Below, in pieces: positions 8,394 to 18,021 of a DNA stretch of 64,000 bases. Position 1 is the first letter of the stretch, and every line of letters begins with the position of its first letter. This stretch comes from Faecalispora jeddahensis. Lineage in GTDB: Bacteria; Bacillota; Clostridia; Oscillospirales; Acutalibacteraceae. Below the pieces are notes generated by a model, which saw nothing but the letters and a program-made list of their open reading frames with translations, did not search any database and had not been told where the DNA came from. The DNA is taken from assembly GCF_000577335.1 (NCBI RefSeq), contig NZ_CBYL010000012.1, positions 1-64,000 on the forward strand, read 5' to 3'. Position numbers and translations under genes: made by a program.

Positions 8394-10997
8394 TTAGGCC
8401 TGCTCGCCGCGGTCCGCCTGCTGCATGGTCATTTCAAGGTATTGCTGGCGGGTCAGAAGCACCTGACGCGGTTTCGAGCCCTCGTGAGGGCCTACCACTC
8501 CCAGCTGCTCCATTTCATCGATCAAACGCCCTGCGCGGGCATAGCCAAGGCGCAGCCGCCGCTGGAGCAAAGAGGTAGAGGCCTGTCCCGCCTCGATGAC
8601 GCATTTAATCGCTTCGTTCATCATGGGGTCCGTCATTTCTGAATCCGGGCCGTCTCCGTCAGAAGCGCCCTTCTCTGCCACTGCGTTGCGCTCGATCTCC
8701 TCAATGACCGACTGATCATAGCCGGAATCCTGCACTTTTTTCACATAGGTAACAACAGATTCGATTTCACTGTCGCTGACGAAGCAGCCCTGAATGCGGA
8801 TCGGTTTCTGTGAGCCGACGGGCGAAAAGAGCATATCGCCGCGTCCCAGCAGCTTTTCAGCGCCGCCCATATCCAAAATGGTGCGGGAATCGATCTGGGA
8901 CGAAACCGCAAAGGCGATTCGGCTTGGGATGTTGGCCTTGATGATACCTGTAATGACGTCTACGGAAGGACGCTGCGTCGCGATGACCAAATGCATTCCC
9001 GCCGCGCGGGCCATCTGCGCCAGACGGCAGATGGAATCCTCCACCTCGTTCGGTGCGGCCATCATCAAATCCGCCAGCTCATCGATAATGATGACGATCT
9101 GCGGCAAATGCGGCATGGGATTGCCGTCCTCATCCTGATTATTCTTGCTCTTTGCGAGCTTATTATAAGAAGCAAGGTCGCGCACATTATTTTCCGCAAA
9201 GATTTTATAGCGTTTGAGCATTTCCGTTACGGCCCAGCCCAGCGCACCGGCCGCCTTGCGGGGGTCGGTCACCACAGGCACCAGCAGATGCGGAATTCCG
9301 TTATAAATTCCAAGCTCCACCACCTTGGGGTCGACCATCAGAAAACGCACCTCATCCGGGGTGGACTTATACAGCAGGCTGACGATCAGCGAGTTGATGC
9401 ACACCGACTTACCGGAACCCGTGGAACCGGCGATCAGCAGATGCGGCATCTTTGCCAGATCTGTAACCGCTACCGCACCGGCAATATCGCGCCCTAAGGC
9501 GACCGTCAGCTTGCTTTTCGCCGAGACAAAAGGATTCGATTCCACCAGATCGCGCATGCGAACCACATTGATATTTTTATTGGGCACCTCAATACCCACA
9601 GCTGCCTTGCCGGGAATCGGCGCTTCAATGCGCACGCCCGCCGCCGCAAGGTTCATAGCGATGTCGTCGCTGAGGTTGGTGATCTTGCTGATCTTCACAC
9701 CGGGTGCCGGCTGCAGCTCATACCGTGTTACGGCAGGGCCGCGGCTGATGTCGACTATTTTGGTCTGCACCCCAAAGCTTTTCAGTGTGCCGACGAGCAT
9801 ATTTCCGTTGCTCTGCAGCTCCGCGGTAATATCCTCCTGATTGACTCCGGTGGAATATTCGAGCATGGAAAGCGGCGGAAAATGATATCCTTCCGGCTGC
9901 TGAACAGACTCTGCCGCCCGGACCGCTGTCTCTCGCGCCGCGCTTTGCAGCATGGCGGTTTTCTGAACGAAAGCAGCAGCCGCGGCTGCCGCGGAACCCG
10001 AAGGATCCTGCACTGCTGAAGAAGTGGGAACAGCAGGTACCACCTGAACTGGTGTGGGGATAACGCTGGGAACGGGAGTGGAAGCCGGAACCGAGGCCTG
10101 TACCGCCTGAGGCTTCTCTTCCGCTTTTTCCTGCGGAGCACCTCCGGTAAAATTAAAAATTTTCTCCAGCTGCTCCAGTTTTTCGCTCTTTTCCTGAGGG
10201 TCCGCCGGTGTGCGGTCCGATTTTACCGGGTGTGCGGGCAGCTCGTCCGCATCCAGAGCAATATCGATATTCGGGTCGCGCGATCTTTCTTTTTCCTGCG
10301 CGCGGCGCTCGCGAACGGCATCGATATTTTCCGCTACCATATCCATCGGTTTTGTAACAGTCCTGAACAGCTGAATCAGACTGGTACCTGTCAGCAGCAT
10401 AATCATGACAAACAACAGCAGAATGATGACGATTTTCGAGCCAACAGAGCCCAGAACCGAAACAAACAGCACGCCGATCATACCGCTGACCAGTCCGGCC
10501 CCGCGCTGACCAACGCCCTGCACATACAATTCCTTCAGATGGGTAAAATAGGTTTCCCGCTGAATCGCTGCTGTTTCCGGCCCAAAAATATACACGGTCG
10601 CGCAGACCATAATAATAATGCCGGAAATCATCCACACCTTAAAGCGCATATTATCGCTGATGCGCTCAACTGCCGTAATAATCGCTATGTACAGAAGCAG
10701 AATCGGCCACAGGATCGCGCAGTTGCCGAACAGCCCAAGCAGCACATTATGTGCCCAATTCCATACATGATCGCCTTTTACAAGTACCAGAAACGCCATC
10801 AGCACCGCCACGGCAAACATCACCACCGCTGTCATCTGATTGCGGTGGCGCAGAGCCTCCAGCTCCCGTTCCGTTCTGGGCTTGGATTCAGGGCGTTTCG
10901 CCGCAGAGGTACTTTGGCGTCGATTGGCCGCAGGCGGGCGTTTGGCTTTCTTTTTCGTCTGAGAGGGTTCTTTTTGAACTGTTTTTTGTTTTGCCAC
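8394..10997 (-). CDS. ftsK: DNA translocase FtsK/SpoIIIE
   Basis: 867 residues. N-terminal basic tail, then four to five membrane helices (about 50-205), a long Pro/Ala/Gln-rich linker (about 230-370), then the RecA-like motor: Walker A GSTGSGKS near residue 524, Walker [13 protein letters not shown], and the C-terminal winged-helix gamma domain ([28 protein letters not shown]) that reads the orienting DNA motifs. It pumps chromosomal DNA across the division or sporulation septum. Located in the same strand order TepA-UppP-FtsK. SpoIIIE versus FtsK naming cannot be decided from sequence. Confidence 0.95.
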   Translation of the reverse strand: MAKQKTVQKEPSQTKKKAKRPPAANRRQSTSAAKRPESKPRTERELEALRHRNQMTAVVMFAVAVLMAFLVLVKGDHVWNWAHNVLLGLFGNCAILWPILLLYIAIITAVERISDNMRFKVWMISGIIIMVCATVYIFGPETAAIQRETYFTHLKELYVQGVGQRGAGLVSGMIGVLFVSVLGSVGSKIVIILLLFVMIMLLTGTSLIQLFRTVTKPMDMVAENIDAVRERRAQEKERSRDPNIDIALDADELPAHPVKSDRTPADPQEKSEKLEQLEKIFNFTGGAPQEKAEEKPQAVQASVPASTPVPSVIPTPVQVVPAVPTSSAVQDPSGSAAAAAAAFVQKTAMLQSAARETAVRAAESVQQPEGYHFPPLSMLEYSTGVNQEDITAELQSNGNMLVGTLKSFGVQTKIVDISRGPAVTRYELQPAPGVKISKITNLSDDIAMNLAAAGVRIEAPIPGKAAVGIEVPNKNINVVRMRDLVESNPFVSAKSKLTVALGRDIAGAVAVTDLAKMPHLLIAGSTGSGKSVCINSLIVSLLYKSTPDEVRFLMVDPKVVELGIYNGIPHLLVPVVTDPRKAAGALGWAVTEMLKRYKIFAENNVRDLASYNKLAKSKNNQDEDGNPMPHLPQIVIIIDELADLMMAAPNEVEDSICRLAQMARAAGMHLVIATQRPSVDVITGIIKANIPSRIAFAVSSQIDSRTILDMGGAEKLLGRGDMLFSPVGSQKPIRIQGCFVSDSEIESVVTYVKKVQDSGYDQSVIEEIERNAVAEKGASDGDGPDSEMTDPMMNEAIKCVIEAGQASTSLLQRRLRLGYARAGRLIDEMEQLGVVGPHEGSKPRQVLLTRQQYLEMTMQQADRGEQA

Positions 10998-11124
10998 AGC
11001 ATTCTCACCTTGTTTTAAAATTCATTCGCGTTAAAACGTCTTATTTCTTTGCCCTAATGTAAAATAGATAGAAAAACATCTGATAGTAACATGTCATTCT
11101 ATTTCGTTTTATGTTCATTCAAAA

Positions 11125-12042
11125 TCAGGAAGGAAAGGTAACAACCCACCCGGTCTGGTGCTCAAATACACCGATCGCGATGGTCACAATTCCCAAAATC
11201 AATGTGTACCATACAAAAACCATCAGTTTATCGGAGGCCACCATCCAGCGAAGCAGCTTGATCGCCAAAAAGCCGACGATCGCGGCAGTGATAACTCCCG
11301 CAAGAATCGGAGCGATCCCGACAGTAACCGGCTCATGCAGAGCATCCTTCAGTTCCAGTGCCGCCGCAGCCACAATCGCAGGAATTCCAATGACAAAGGA
11401 ATAATCCAGTGCCGTTTGGCGGCTGATGCCGCGCATCAATCCAGCAGAAAGTGTGGAACCGGAACGGGAAAGCCCCGGGAACACCGCCGCCACGCATTGT
11501 GCAAAACCAACCGCAAGCGCATCCGGCACACCAAAGCTTCTTCTTCCCGATATGGCCCCGGCTCTTCCCCTGCCCCGCTGGCGCTTCGTTGCAAGAATGC
11601 CCAGCGTCAGCAAAATGGAGGTCGCGACCAGCGCGCAGCCCTCCACCACAATATCCGAATCCGTTGCCCACAGGTCGGCAAAGTCCTTTACCTGGTACCC
11701 TGTACCCGGCACAGGCACGAACAGCAAAAACAAAGGCAAAAGACCGATCATCAGCATGATAAGCAGCCGGCGGTCGGCGCTCATGTGAGACCAGCGGAAT
11801 TTTCCGGTGAAAACGTCCCGCACCAGACGGATCAACGCCACGATCAGACGAAGAATCAGCTCGCGGTAGACAATCAAAACGGCCAGCAATGTACCGATGT
11901 GAAGCATCACATCAAACAAAAGGCTGTCGACCTTTACCCCCATAAAATGCTGTGCCAGCGAAAGATGCCCGCTGCTGGAAACCGGCAAAAACTCCGTGGC
12001 ACCTTGAACGATTCCCTGAATAATTGCTTGCAGAATACTCAA
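11125..12042 (-). CDS. uppP: Undecaprenyl-diphosphatase UppP (BacA)
   Basis: 305 residues, polytopic. The two family signatures are present: GATEFLPVSSSGHL near the N-terminus and PGLSRSGSTLSAGL in the second half, which together form the phosphatase site. The enzyme dephosphorylates undecaprenyl pyrophosphate to recycle the lipid carrier for peptidoglycan synthesis and gives low-level bacitracin resistance. Lies 72 bases after tepA and upstream of ftsK on the same strand. Nothing unusual in length. Confidence 0.95.
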   Translation of the reverse strand: MSILQAIIQGIVQGATEFLPVSSSGHLSLAQHFMGVKVDSLLFDVMLHIGTLLAVLIVYRELILRLIVALIRLVRDVFTGKFRWSHMSADRRLLIMLMIGLLPLFLLFVPVPGTGYQVKDFADLWATDSDIVVEGCALVATSILLTLGILATKRQRGRGRAGAISGRRSFGVPDALAVGFAQCVAAVFPGLSRSGSTLSAGLMRGISRQTALDYSFVIGIPAIVAAAALELKDALHEPVTVGIAPILAGVITAAIVGFLAIKLLRWMVASDKLMVFVWYTLILGIVTIAIGVFEHQTGWVVTFPS

Positions 12043-12114
12043 CGTGAACCTCCGTCATATGTAATTCGGCGGCAGCCGCAGAGCGGAGCCGCCCGTATTT
12101 GCGGCAGGGACCCA

Positions 12115-12936
12115 TTATTTTGTGTCCTTTGCCGATTTCGGACTTTTTCTGGTAGAACGTGGTTTTATCTTTTTTTCTTTTGCGCGGTTTTCATCGATCA
12201 TATTGCGCAGGCAGTCCAGCGCGTCTGAAAGCGTCCCCACTGAATCGATCAAACCTTCCTCTACGGCATCGGAGCCGGTAAGCACCGTTCCTACATCCAT
12301 CACAAGCTCCTGCGTGTTCATCGAAAGCTCGTAAAAGCGCTCCGGCGACATTTTGGAATTCTGCGTGACAAATCGCGTGATCCTTTCCTGCATCCGCTGA
12401 AAATACTCCAGCGTTTGAGGAACGCCCAGCACCAGGCCGCTCATGCGAACCGGGTGAATCGTCATAGATGCGGACTGTGCGATAAAAGAATGCTTTGCGG
12501 CAACCGCCAGAGGAACTCCAATAGAGTGTCCTCCGCCCAAAACCAGCGAAACCGTCGGCTTTTTCATCCCGGCCATCAGCTCTGCAATGGCCAGACCGGC
12601 CTCTACGTCGCCGCCTACCGTGTTCAGAATAATCAGGAGCCCGTGAACCTTCGGCTCCTCTTCAATGGCGACCAGCTGCGGGATCACATGCTCATATTTT
12701 GTTGTCTTGTTCTGCGACGGCAAAATATAATGACCCTCCACCTGACCGATAATCGTCAGGCAGTGAATCATGTGATCGGGGTCCCCTGCCAAAATAGAAC
12801 CATTCTCTGTAATTTGATCTGTTTGTTTTTCACTGCCAACCTGTGCGGGCTCGATCTCTTCTCTTTCATTATCGTTCTCGCGCGGGGATGGATTATCGAT
12901 CTGCTGATTGCGGTGTTTACCCATTTGTTCAGCCAC
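12115..12936 (-). CDS. ClpP-like protease, TepA family
   Basis: 273 residues. The ClpP/crotonase-type core carries the nucleophile serine in GGGHSIGVP and the histidine in [11 protein letters not shown], followed by [17 protein letters not shown]. This is the TepA (YmfB) subgroup that sits next to ftsK/spoIIIE in Firmicutes and has been linked to protein translocation and spore-protein turnover. A Ser/Lys-rich tail ends the protein. The 12937-13254 gap holds the terminator of the next gene and no gene. Confidence 0.85.
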   Translation of the reverse strand: MAEQMGKHRNQQIDNPSPRENDNEREEIEPAQVGSEKQTDQITENGSILAGDPDHMIHCLTIIGQVEGHYILPSQNKTTKYEHVIPQLVAIEEEPKVHGLLIILNTVGGDVEAGLAIAELMAGMKKPTVSLVLGGGHSIGVPLAVAAKHSFIAQSASMTIHPVRMSGLVLGVPQTLEYFQRMQERITRFVTQNSKMSPERFYELSMNTQELVMDVGTVLTGSDAVEEGLIDSVGTLSDALDCLRNMIDENRAKEKKIKPRSTRKSPKSAKDTK

Positions 12937-13212
12937 CTCCTACGTACTAGTGTGCCGTAAGGAGCGGCTTCTCATTCACAGGATAGTGCGAATTTCCCTT
13001 TTCTGAAACCTGCGGGAAACCGCAAAGTGAAAAAACAAAGCAGCCAAACGAAAAAACAACATGATTCCAACGAGATATCATAAATTTAAAAATTTGCTTT
13101 GGCTTGCGCTGTGAAGTTATTATAGCATTTTACACACGCTTCTTCAATGTGATTCCAAAGAAAAAGCCAGTGAAATCATTCGACAAACCCTGCATATCCC
13201 TGAAAAACACAA

Positions 13213-13242
13213 AAATCCCCTGCCGCTTGCGACAGAGGATTT
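13213..13242 (-). terminator. Terminator of the EamA transporter gene
   Basis: Minus-strand 14-bp stem (AAATCCTCTGTCGC and partner) with a 2-base loop and a T-rich tail, starting 12 bases past the stop codon. Confidence 0.85.
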
Positions 13243-13254
13243 GCGTAATTCAGA

Positions 13255-14271
13255 TTATTCCGAGAGCACTTTTTCGGCGGTTTCCTCAGAAGCGATTTCC
13301 TGCGCTGCGGCTTCTCTCGGTACAACCTCCAGTACAGCGGCGGCCTTCTGGCGCTTCCAGCTGGGAATGAACGTGATCATCGAACCGATCAGGATCAACA
13401 CGATACCGGCAATCTTTGTAGAGGTGAGCGGTTCCTGAAGAATCAGGAAAGCCAGAACCGGCGCAAGAGCCGGTTTGATAAAAAACACGAGCGAGGTAGT
13501 GATTGCCGAGGTTGCTTCCATCGCCATAAAGTAAAATGCGAAGCCCAGGCCGGTAACACCGACGCCAATATACAAAAGGCTGGGCAGCAGATCAGCTGTG
13601 ATACCCTCAAAAATGGGAGTATTGGCAAACACGCCTAACCCAATATCGGTTAAGAAGCCGCCAAACCACGCTGTTTTTGTCAGCAGAACAAGGACAAACA
13701 GCTCTGCCGCACCAAAAATAAAACTGAAGCAGGTCGTGACAACGCTGCCGTAACGGGCGCTATGTTTTTTGCCCATCACACTGTATAGCGCAAAGGTAAT
13801 TGCCGCCAGAACCGAAAGGATGGTTCCCGTTGCGGAACCCTTGGCATGGAAAGGATCGATTGTCACCATCATGCCGGTAAGGCTGACGAGGATAGAAACG
13901 ATCGAATATTTATAAACCTTTTCTTTCAGAACCAGCGCGGCCAGTATCATGACAAACACAGGGTTGCAGCTGAACAAAATCGCAACGATCGACGCATCCG
14001 AATAAAGAACGGCCATCTGGTATACAACCATGCTGATGACGACACAGCAAAAGCCGGTAAGGGCTAAATACAGCAAATCCTTAGAGCTCAGTCGGCAATT
14101 TTTCTTCTTTAGATGCCGGAGTGCAAACGGCAGCAGCACCAGCGCGCCGATGGAAAAACGCAGCACGGTAATTTGCAGCGGATGGAACCCGCCTGCCGTG
14201 ATTTTCAGCATGATCTCCATCGTACTGAAAAAAATAGTCGTAATCAGAATGTACAAATATCCCTTTTTCAT
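13255..14271 (-). CDS. EamA/DMT-family transporter
   Basis: 338 residues with ten predicted membrane helices arranged as two EamA repeats (about 5-140 and 150-295), as in drug/metabolite exporters such as RhaT, YdcZ or PecM types. The C-terminal 40 residues are polar and Glu-rich, a short cytosolic tail. It has its own terminator. Substrate cannot be predicted from sequence; amino-acid or metabolite export is common for the family. Confidence 0.85.
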   Translation of the reverse strand: MKKGYLYILITTIFFSTMEIMLKITAGGFHPLQITVLRFSIGALVLLPFALRHLKKKNCRLSSKDLLYLALTGFCCVVISMVVYQMAVLYSDASIVAILFSCNPVFVMILAALVLKEKVYKYSIVSILVSLTGMMVTIDPFHAKGSATGTILSVLAAITFALYSVMGKKHSARYGSVVTTCFSFIFGAAELFVLVLLTKTAWFGGFLTDIGLGVFANTPIFEGITADLLPSLLYIGVGVTGLGFAFYFMAMEATSAITTSLVFFIKPALAPVLAFLILQEPLTSTKIAGIVLILIGSMITFIPSWKRQKAAAVLEVVPREAAAQEIASEETAEKVLSE

Positions 14272-14372
14272 ATGTGACCTCTCCCAACCCCTATTTTATG
14301 TTTTCTGCCGGATACTTTTGTCCCGCAGTTCTGAACATTCACATCTTTTCAGGCCCATGGCATGCCGGGCCG

Positions 14373-14837
14373 CTATTCTGCATCATGGCGGACCAACAGC
14401 AAAACAAACGCAGCAGCCAGCAGCGCCGCGCCTGCCAGAATCGCAGACTCACGCCACAGACCAACGCAGAGATTGCCAAGCACTGCCCCAAGCGTAAAAA
14501 TCGCGATCATGAAATAGAACATAAGGCCCCTTTTCATCATCGATCTTTCTTTTGTATAAACAGAATCGCAGATCAACTGTGCCGCCGAACGAAGATTCCC
14601 AGTACACATGATCGTGGCTACCGGAGTGCCGTCGATCTTCCGAAAGCTTTCCGCCTGAACGCCGCAGGCAAAAGAAATCAGATTATTTGCCAGCAGATTG
14701 TTGCTTTGCGGAATAAAAGCCACCAACAGCAAAATCAAAGCCTCAAATAAAATCCCAATCTGCCGCCAATGAATTTTCCGGAAATTGCACAGCGGATACT
14801 GAATCAGCGCAACCAGAGCAATTCCGATCGTAAGCAT
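14373..14837 (-). pseudogene. YoaK/DUF1275-type membrane protein lacking its N-terminus
   Basis: 154 residues that match only the last two thirds of a YoaK-family protein (usually about 220-230 residues): KIHWRQI, SFACGVQAESFRKIDGTPVATIMCTGNLRSA are typical core motifs. In-frame translation upstream of the ATG continues for only 11 residues before a stop, and the usual N-terminal part (the 'GG.lDaytY...g.f..aqTGN' block) is missing. No ribosome site is evident. Most likely a 5'-truncated remnant. The 245 bases upstream hold no gene. Confidence 0.6.
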
Positions 14838-15082
14838 TAAAAAAGGAACATCATTTAGTAAAATGCTTTTTTAATAAAATCAAACATTTTTGCAGAGTTG
14901 CAACTCGGTATGATAAGCTGGCAACATCCTTTCTTGCCTTTGTTTATTGTGCTTCCATATTCACTTTGTGCAAATAGTATAGGAAACGTGAGTTTTCAGA
15001 CACACCCTAGAGACGCTAAGGGCATGACAGAATTTATACCAGCTTTTAAAATGATTTTCAACGCTGGGGAACCCAGAAAATG

Positions 15083-16363
15083 TCACGCGATGCTCTTAAC
15101 AATCTTTTGGCAGAAGCGGTAGAAGATCAGATACGCCGCTGCCATCGGCAGACTGGCCGCAAGTAGATACTGCGCATAAGTCATCGGGATAACCATCGTC
15201 AATAGCGACGGAATCAAAACCACGGCGAGCAAAAAGAACTGCCATACCATCGTTGCCTTTTGGCGCCCAAGCGCAATGGCAGTGTTCGTGAGCGGCATTA
15301 CCACAAAGCGCACCATAAATAATGGAATCAAATATCTGAGATATTCCGCCATAGGCCGCCATTGCTCTCCTAAAAATCTGGAAATGATGGGTTCGCCCCA
15401 CAACAGCAAAATACCAAATGGGAACACAGAAATGATAATCAGCCATTTTGTCACAGTCGAAAATGTTTTACTGAGCTTTTTGCCGTTGTGTTTATCTGCG
15501 GACGCGCCTTGCAAAAACACCTGAGAAACCGCATTGGAAATCAGTTGAAGCGGCTGTCCCAATATCCGGTTGATTAGTCTGTAATACCCATTCATCACTG
15601 CACCGTAATTCATCTGAGTAAACACCCCCATCATATTCATGGCAAAGCTGTTGGCGATGGCGCTCGGCAGCATGTATTTGGGGTACACCATATTTTTACG
15701 CGCTACTTGTTTTAAAAAGGAGAGGTGGAACATCGAGCGATGAACGCGGCCTTTTAATGTCATCAGCATGCGTAAATTACCAAACAAAAACGACAAGAAC
15801 TGCCCGATAATCAACCCCCAGTAGCCGAAGCCAAGGAAGGCAAGCCCTATCTGAGCGACGACCATCACCGAAACGCGGATAATGTTGGAGATGGAAATCA
15901 CCTTGTATTTCTCAAACCGCACATTGAAATAGTTGAGTGCGTTAGTAAGTCCACAGATAAACGTCGTGAGTGGCACCATCCAGAGTGTATACTCCGCACC
16001 GCCCGTGAGCTTTAGCGCGGCACCAACATTGGAGATAAAGGGCCACATCGCAAGGCCAATCACCGCCGAAAACAAAGCAGACAGCGACGCACTGAGTACA
16101 AAAGCACCGCCCGCCTCCTCGTCACTGTCTACCACCACAATGGCGTAATCGTAGCGAAAACAGGCGATTTGCTGCGTGATGCCCGTTATCGAAACATAGA
16201 TGCCGTAAACTCCTTGCAGCTCCGGCCCATAGAGCCGGCCCAAAATGTACATGGCGGCAATCGGAATCAACTGTGCCGCGGCCGTGCCGCTGCTCAGGAC
16301 TGCCACATTTTTAAAAAATTGGTTTTTTCGCAGGGATTTTATTTTAGACGCTACAAAAGACAA
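15083..16363 (-). CDS. Oligosaccharide/polysaccharide flippase (Wzx/MATE-like)
   Basis: 426 residues with about 12 membrane helices. The N-terminus (FFKNVAVLSSGTAAAQLIPI...LGRLYGPELQGVYGIYVSI) is typical of the Wzx/RfbX flippases that move undecaprenyl-linked oligosaccharides across the membrane, followed by the family's C-terminal membrane bundle. No glycosyltransferase genes flank it, so it is isolated from any capsule cluster; this and the neighbouring truncated gene suggest a rearranged region. Specific glycan unknown. Confidence 0.85.
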   Translation of the reverse strand: MSFVASKIKSLRKNQFFKNVAVLSSGTAAAQLIPIAAMYILGRLYGPELQGVYGIYVSITGITQQIACFRYDYAIVVVDSDEEAGGAFVLSASLSALFSAVIGLAMWPFISNVGAALKLTGGAEYTLWMVPLTTFICGLTNALNYFNVRFEKYKVISISNIIRVSVMVVAQIGLAFLGFGYWGLIIGQFLSFLFGNLRMLMTLKGRVHRSMFHLSFLKQVARKNMVYPKYMLPSAIANSFAMNMMGVFTQMNYGAVMNGYYRLINRILGQPLQLISNAVSQVFLQGASADKHNGKKLSKTFSTVTKWLIIISVFPFGILLLWGEPIISRFLGEQWRPMAEYLRYLIPLFMVRFVVMPLTNTAIALGRQKATMVWQFFLLAVVLIPSLLTMVIPMTYAQYLLAASLPMAAAYLIFYRFCQKIVKSIA

Positions 16364-16802
16364 ATTGCGACCCCCTATGAAATATTAGGTGTAGGAAGTT
16401 GGAGTTGAGTGGGCGCTGTTTGCTCTCGTTATTTTAGTGAGCATTGCACTATTGAATAAAAAATAGTAGAATATCCCTATTATTGTCTCCCGCTTTCTGT
16501 AGGATACTAGCAAAAACGCCCCCGCGGCACACAAAAGAATAGGCGTCCATAAAGCCGCCCGCAAGTGTCAAAAGGATACCAAGCTCAATTGATTCTGAAA
16601 CCTGTTTAGACCTTTGCATGTTCTTCCCTCATTGCAAATCTGTGAGTTTTATCCTGGCCGCACTTTTATTGCAGCTTACTCAGGCCGCCTGATCTTCGCT
16701 GGTGGAAACCCCTTTGCATCAGCTTTTTATCTGCTTGAAAAAGTATGCCTCAATCAGTTTAACGCAGCAAATTCAGAATGTCTATCCCTTTCGTGTGTTT
16801 TT
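16364..16802. other. Gene-free stretch of 439 bases
   Basis: No convincing gene or RNA. A 22-codon open stretch at about 16400-16465 on the plus strand reads as a hydrophobic helix ending NKK-stop but has no start or ribosome site, so it could be a decayed membrane-gene end. Base composition is more AT-rich than the neighbours in its first 150 bases. Confidence 0.4.
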
Positions 16803-17687
16803 TCACGATCCATTTTCCTCATCCCGACAGAGGTCGATCATCTCTGTCATGGCGTCCGTCAGATATTTTCCTTTATGATAGACTGCCTTAAACCATCTGC
16901 GGAACTGCATGTGGCTGACATCGACCATACAGAGCTTCCCTGCTTCGCATTCCTCTTTTACCGCGAGGTGTGAAATCACGGAAACCCCCAGCCCCTCCTG
17001 CACGGCCAGCTTAATGGTATCTGCGTTATTGCAGATCCAGCCTTCCCGCCAGGTGAGTGATTTCGCCGCCATTTCATCTTCAAAGGTTTTACGGGTTCCG
17101 CTGCCTTTTTCGCGGATGATAAAGGTTTCCTGCTCCAGTTCCTCAGGGGCGATCTGCCTGCGCCCGGCAAAACGATGCTGCGTACCGCAGATCAGCACCA
17201 GCTCATCGCTGAGAAAAGGAAGTGTCACAAGATCGGAGGATACCGTATCCCCCTCCACAAGCGCCAGATCAAGCTGGCCTCCCAGCAGCATCGCCTCAAT
17301 ATTCGCCGTGTTGTCCTCCACAACGAACACTTCTGTTCCCGGTCGGTTTTGCTGAAAGCGTGACACCAGCTTCGGCAGCACATAGGCTCCGATGGTTACG
17401 CTTGCCCCTACCCGGATCGAGCCGTCCTTTTGCAGGGCTTTCATATTATCTTCCGCCTCAAGGTCCATCCGGACGATCTGGTTCGCGTAGCGCATCAGCT
17501 TTTTCCCGGCGGTAGTCAGGTAAAGCTTGCGGGACATCCGCTCGAACAGGCGCACACCGTAGTGCTTCTCCATCTCTGCAATTGCCTGGCTTACGGCTGA
17601 CTGGGAGAGAAACAGATTTTCCGCAGCGGCCGTCATATTCATACAGTCACAGACTGCGAGAAAAATTTTATAATGCCGCAAAGTCAT
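16803..17687 (-). CDS. LysR-family transcriptional regulator
   Basis: 294 residues. Winged-helix DNA-binding domain at 1-60 (MTAAAENLFLSQSAVSQAIAEMEKHYGVRLFER is the helix-turn-helix) and a LysR substrate-binding domain (about 88-290) including 'FIIREKGSGTRKTFE', which resembles the CysL/YeiE-like subgroup. It is divergent from the NhaC antiporter gene with 334 bases between, the classical layout for a LysR regulator and its target. Effector unknown. Confidence 0.88.
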   Translation of the reverse strand: MTLRHYKIFLAVCDCMNMTAAAENLFLSQSAVSQAIAEMEKHYGVRLFERMSRKLYLTTAGKKLMRYANQIVRMDLEAEDNMKALQKDGSIRVGASVTIGAYVLPKLVSRFQQNRPGTEVFVVEDNTANIEAMLLGGQLDLALVEGDTVSSDLVTLPFLSDELVLICGTQHRFAGRRQIAPEELEQETFIIREKGSGTRKTFEDEMAAKSLTWREGWICNNADTIKLAVQEGLGVSVISHLAVKEECEAGKLCMVDVSHMQFRRWFKAVYHKGKYLTDAMTEMIDLCRDEENGS

Positions 17688-17840
17688 ACGGTTTGTTCTC
17701 CTTCATTTTCATTGAAAAGGCATTCTCATCGATAAGAAAATAGAAACTAAATCGTTTTGATGATACTATTTTACTTATGAAAAATCAAGCGGAAGTGTTC
17801 CCTTCCATTCTTTCCTCCATATTTTATTATGGAAAAAGGT

Positions 17841-17906
17841 TGTAAACTCCCGACGATTTCGCTATAATAACCTCACGCCGCATACAAAAGCGAAGCTTTT
17901 TGCGGC
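17841..17906 (+). promoter_or_regulatory. nhaC promoter and structured 5' leader
   Basis: TTGTAA, 17 bases, TATAAT (17841-17868) should start transcription near 17875, directly at a strong hairpin (GCCGCA-tac-AAAAGC-gaa-GCTTTT-TGCGGC, 17877-17906). A second extended -10 (TGCTATAAT, 17981-17988... TATAAT at 17983-17988) could give a shorter transcript. The leader to the start codon is about 145 bases. It may be a regulatory RNA element; no known riboswitch consensus was recognised. The rest of 17688-18021 has no gene. Confidence 0.5.
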
Positions 17907-18021
17907 TGAGAGAACATTGAAGCACCGGCCAGTTCATTTTTATTCTCCAGGGGGTTTTCATAAATCACGTCTGAGTTTGTGCTATAATGAAATACAATTT
18001 AAATTGGTGGGGGAATTGGAT

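Noticed and set aside
11158-12228. 356-codon plus-strand open frame over uppP
   Set aside because: Antisense to clear UppP signatures; composition (His/Gln/Arg rich) is typical of shadow frames in GC-rich codons.
16400-16465. Short hydrophobic plus-strand reading stretch ending in a stop
   Set aside because: Only about 22 codons, preceded by stops, with no start or ribosome site; at most a decayed gene end.
17877-17950. TPP riboswitch because of CTGAGA after the hairpin
   Set aside because: The second TPP signature (CTGAT..GG..AATGCC) and the ACCC pairing are absent, and the downstream gene is an antiporter.
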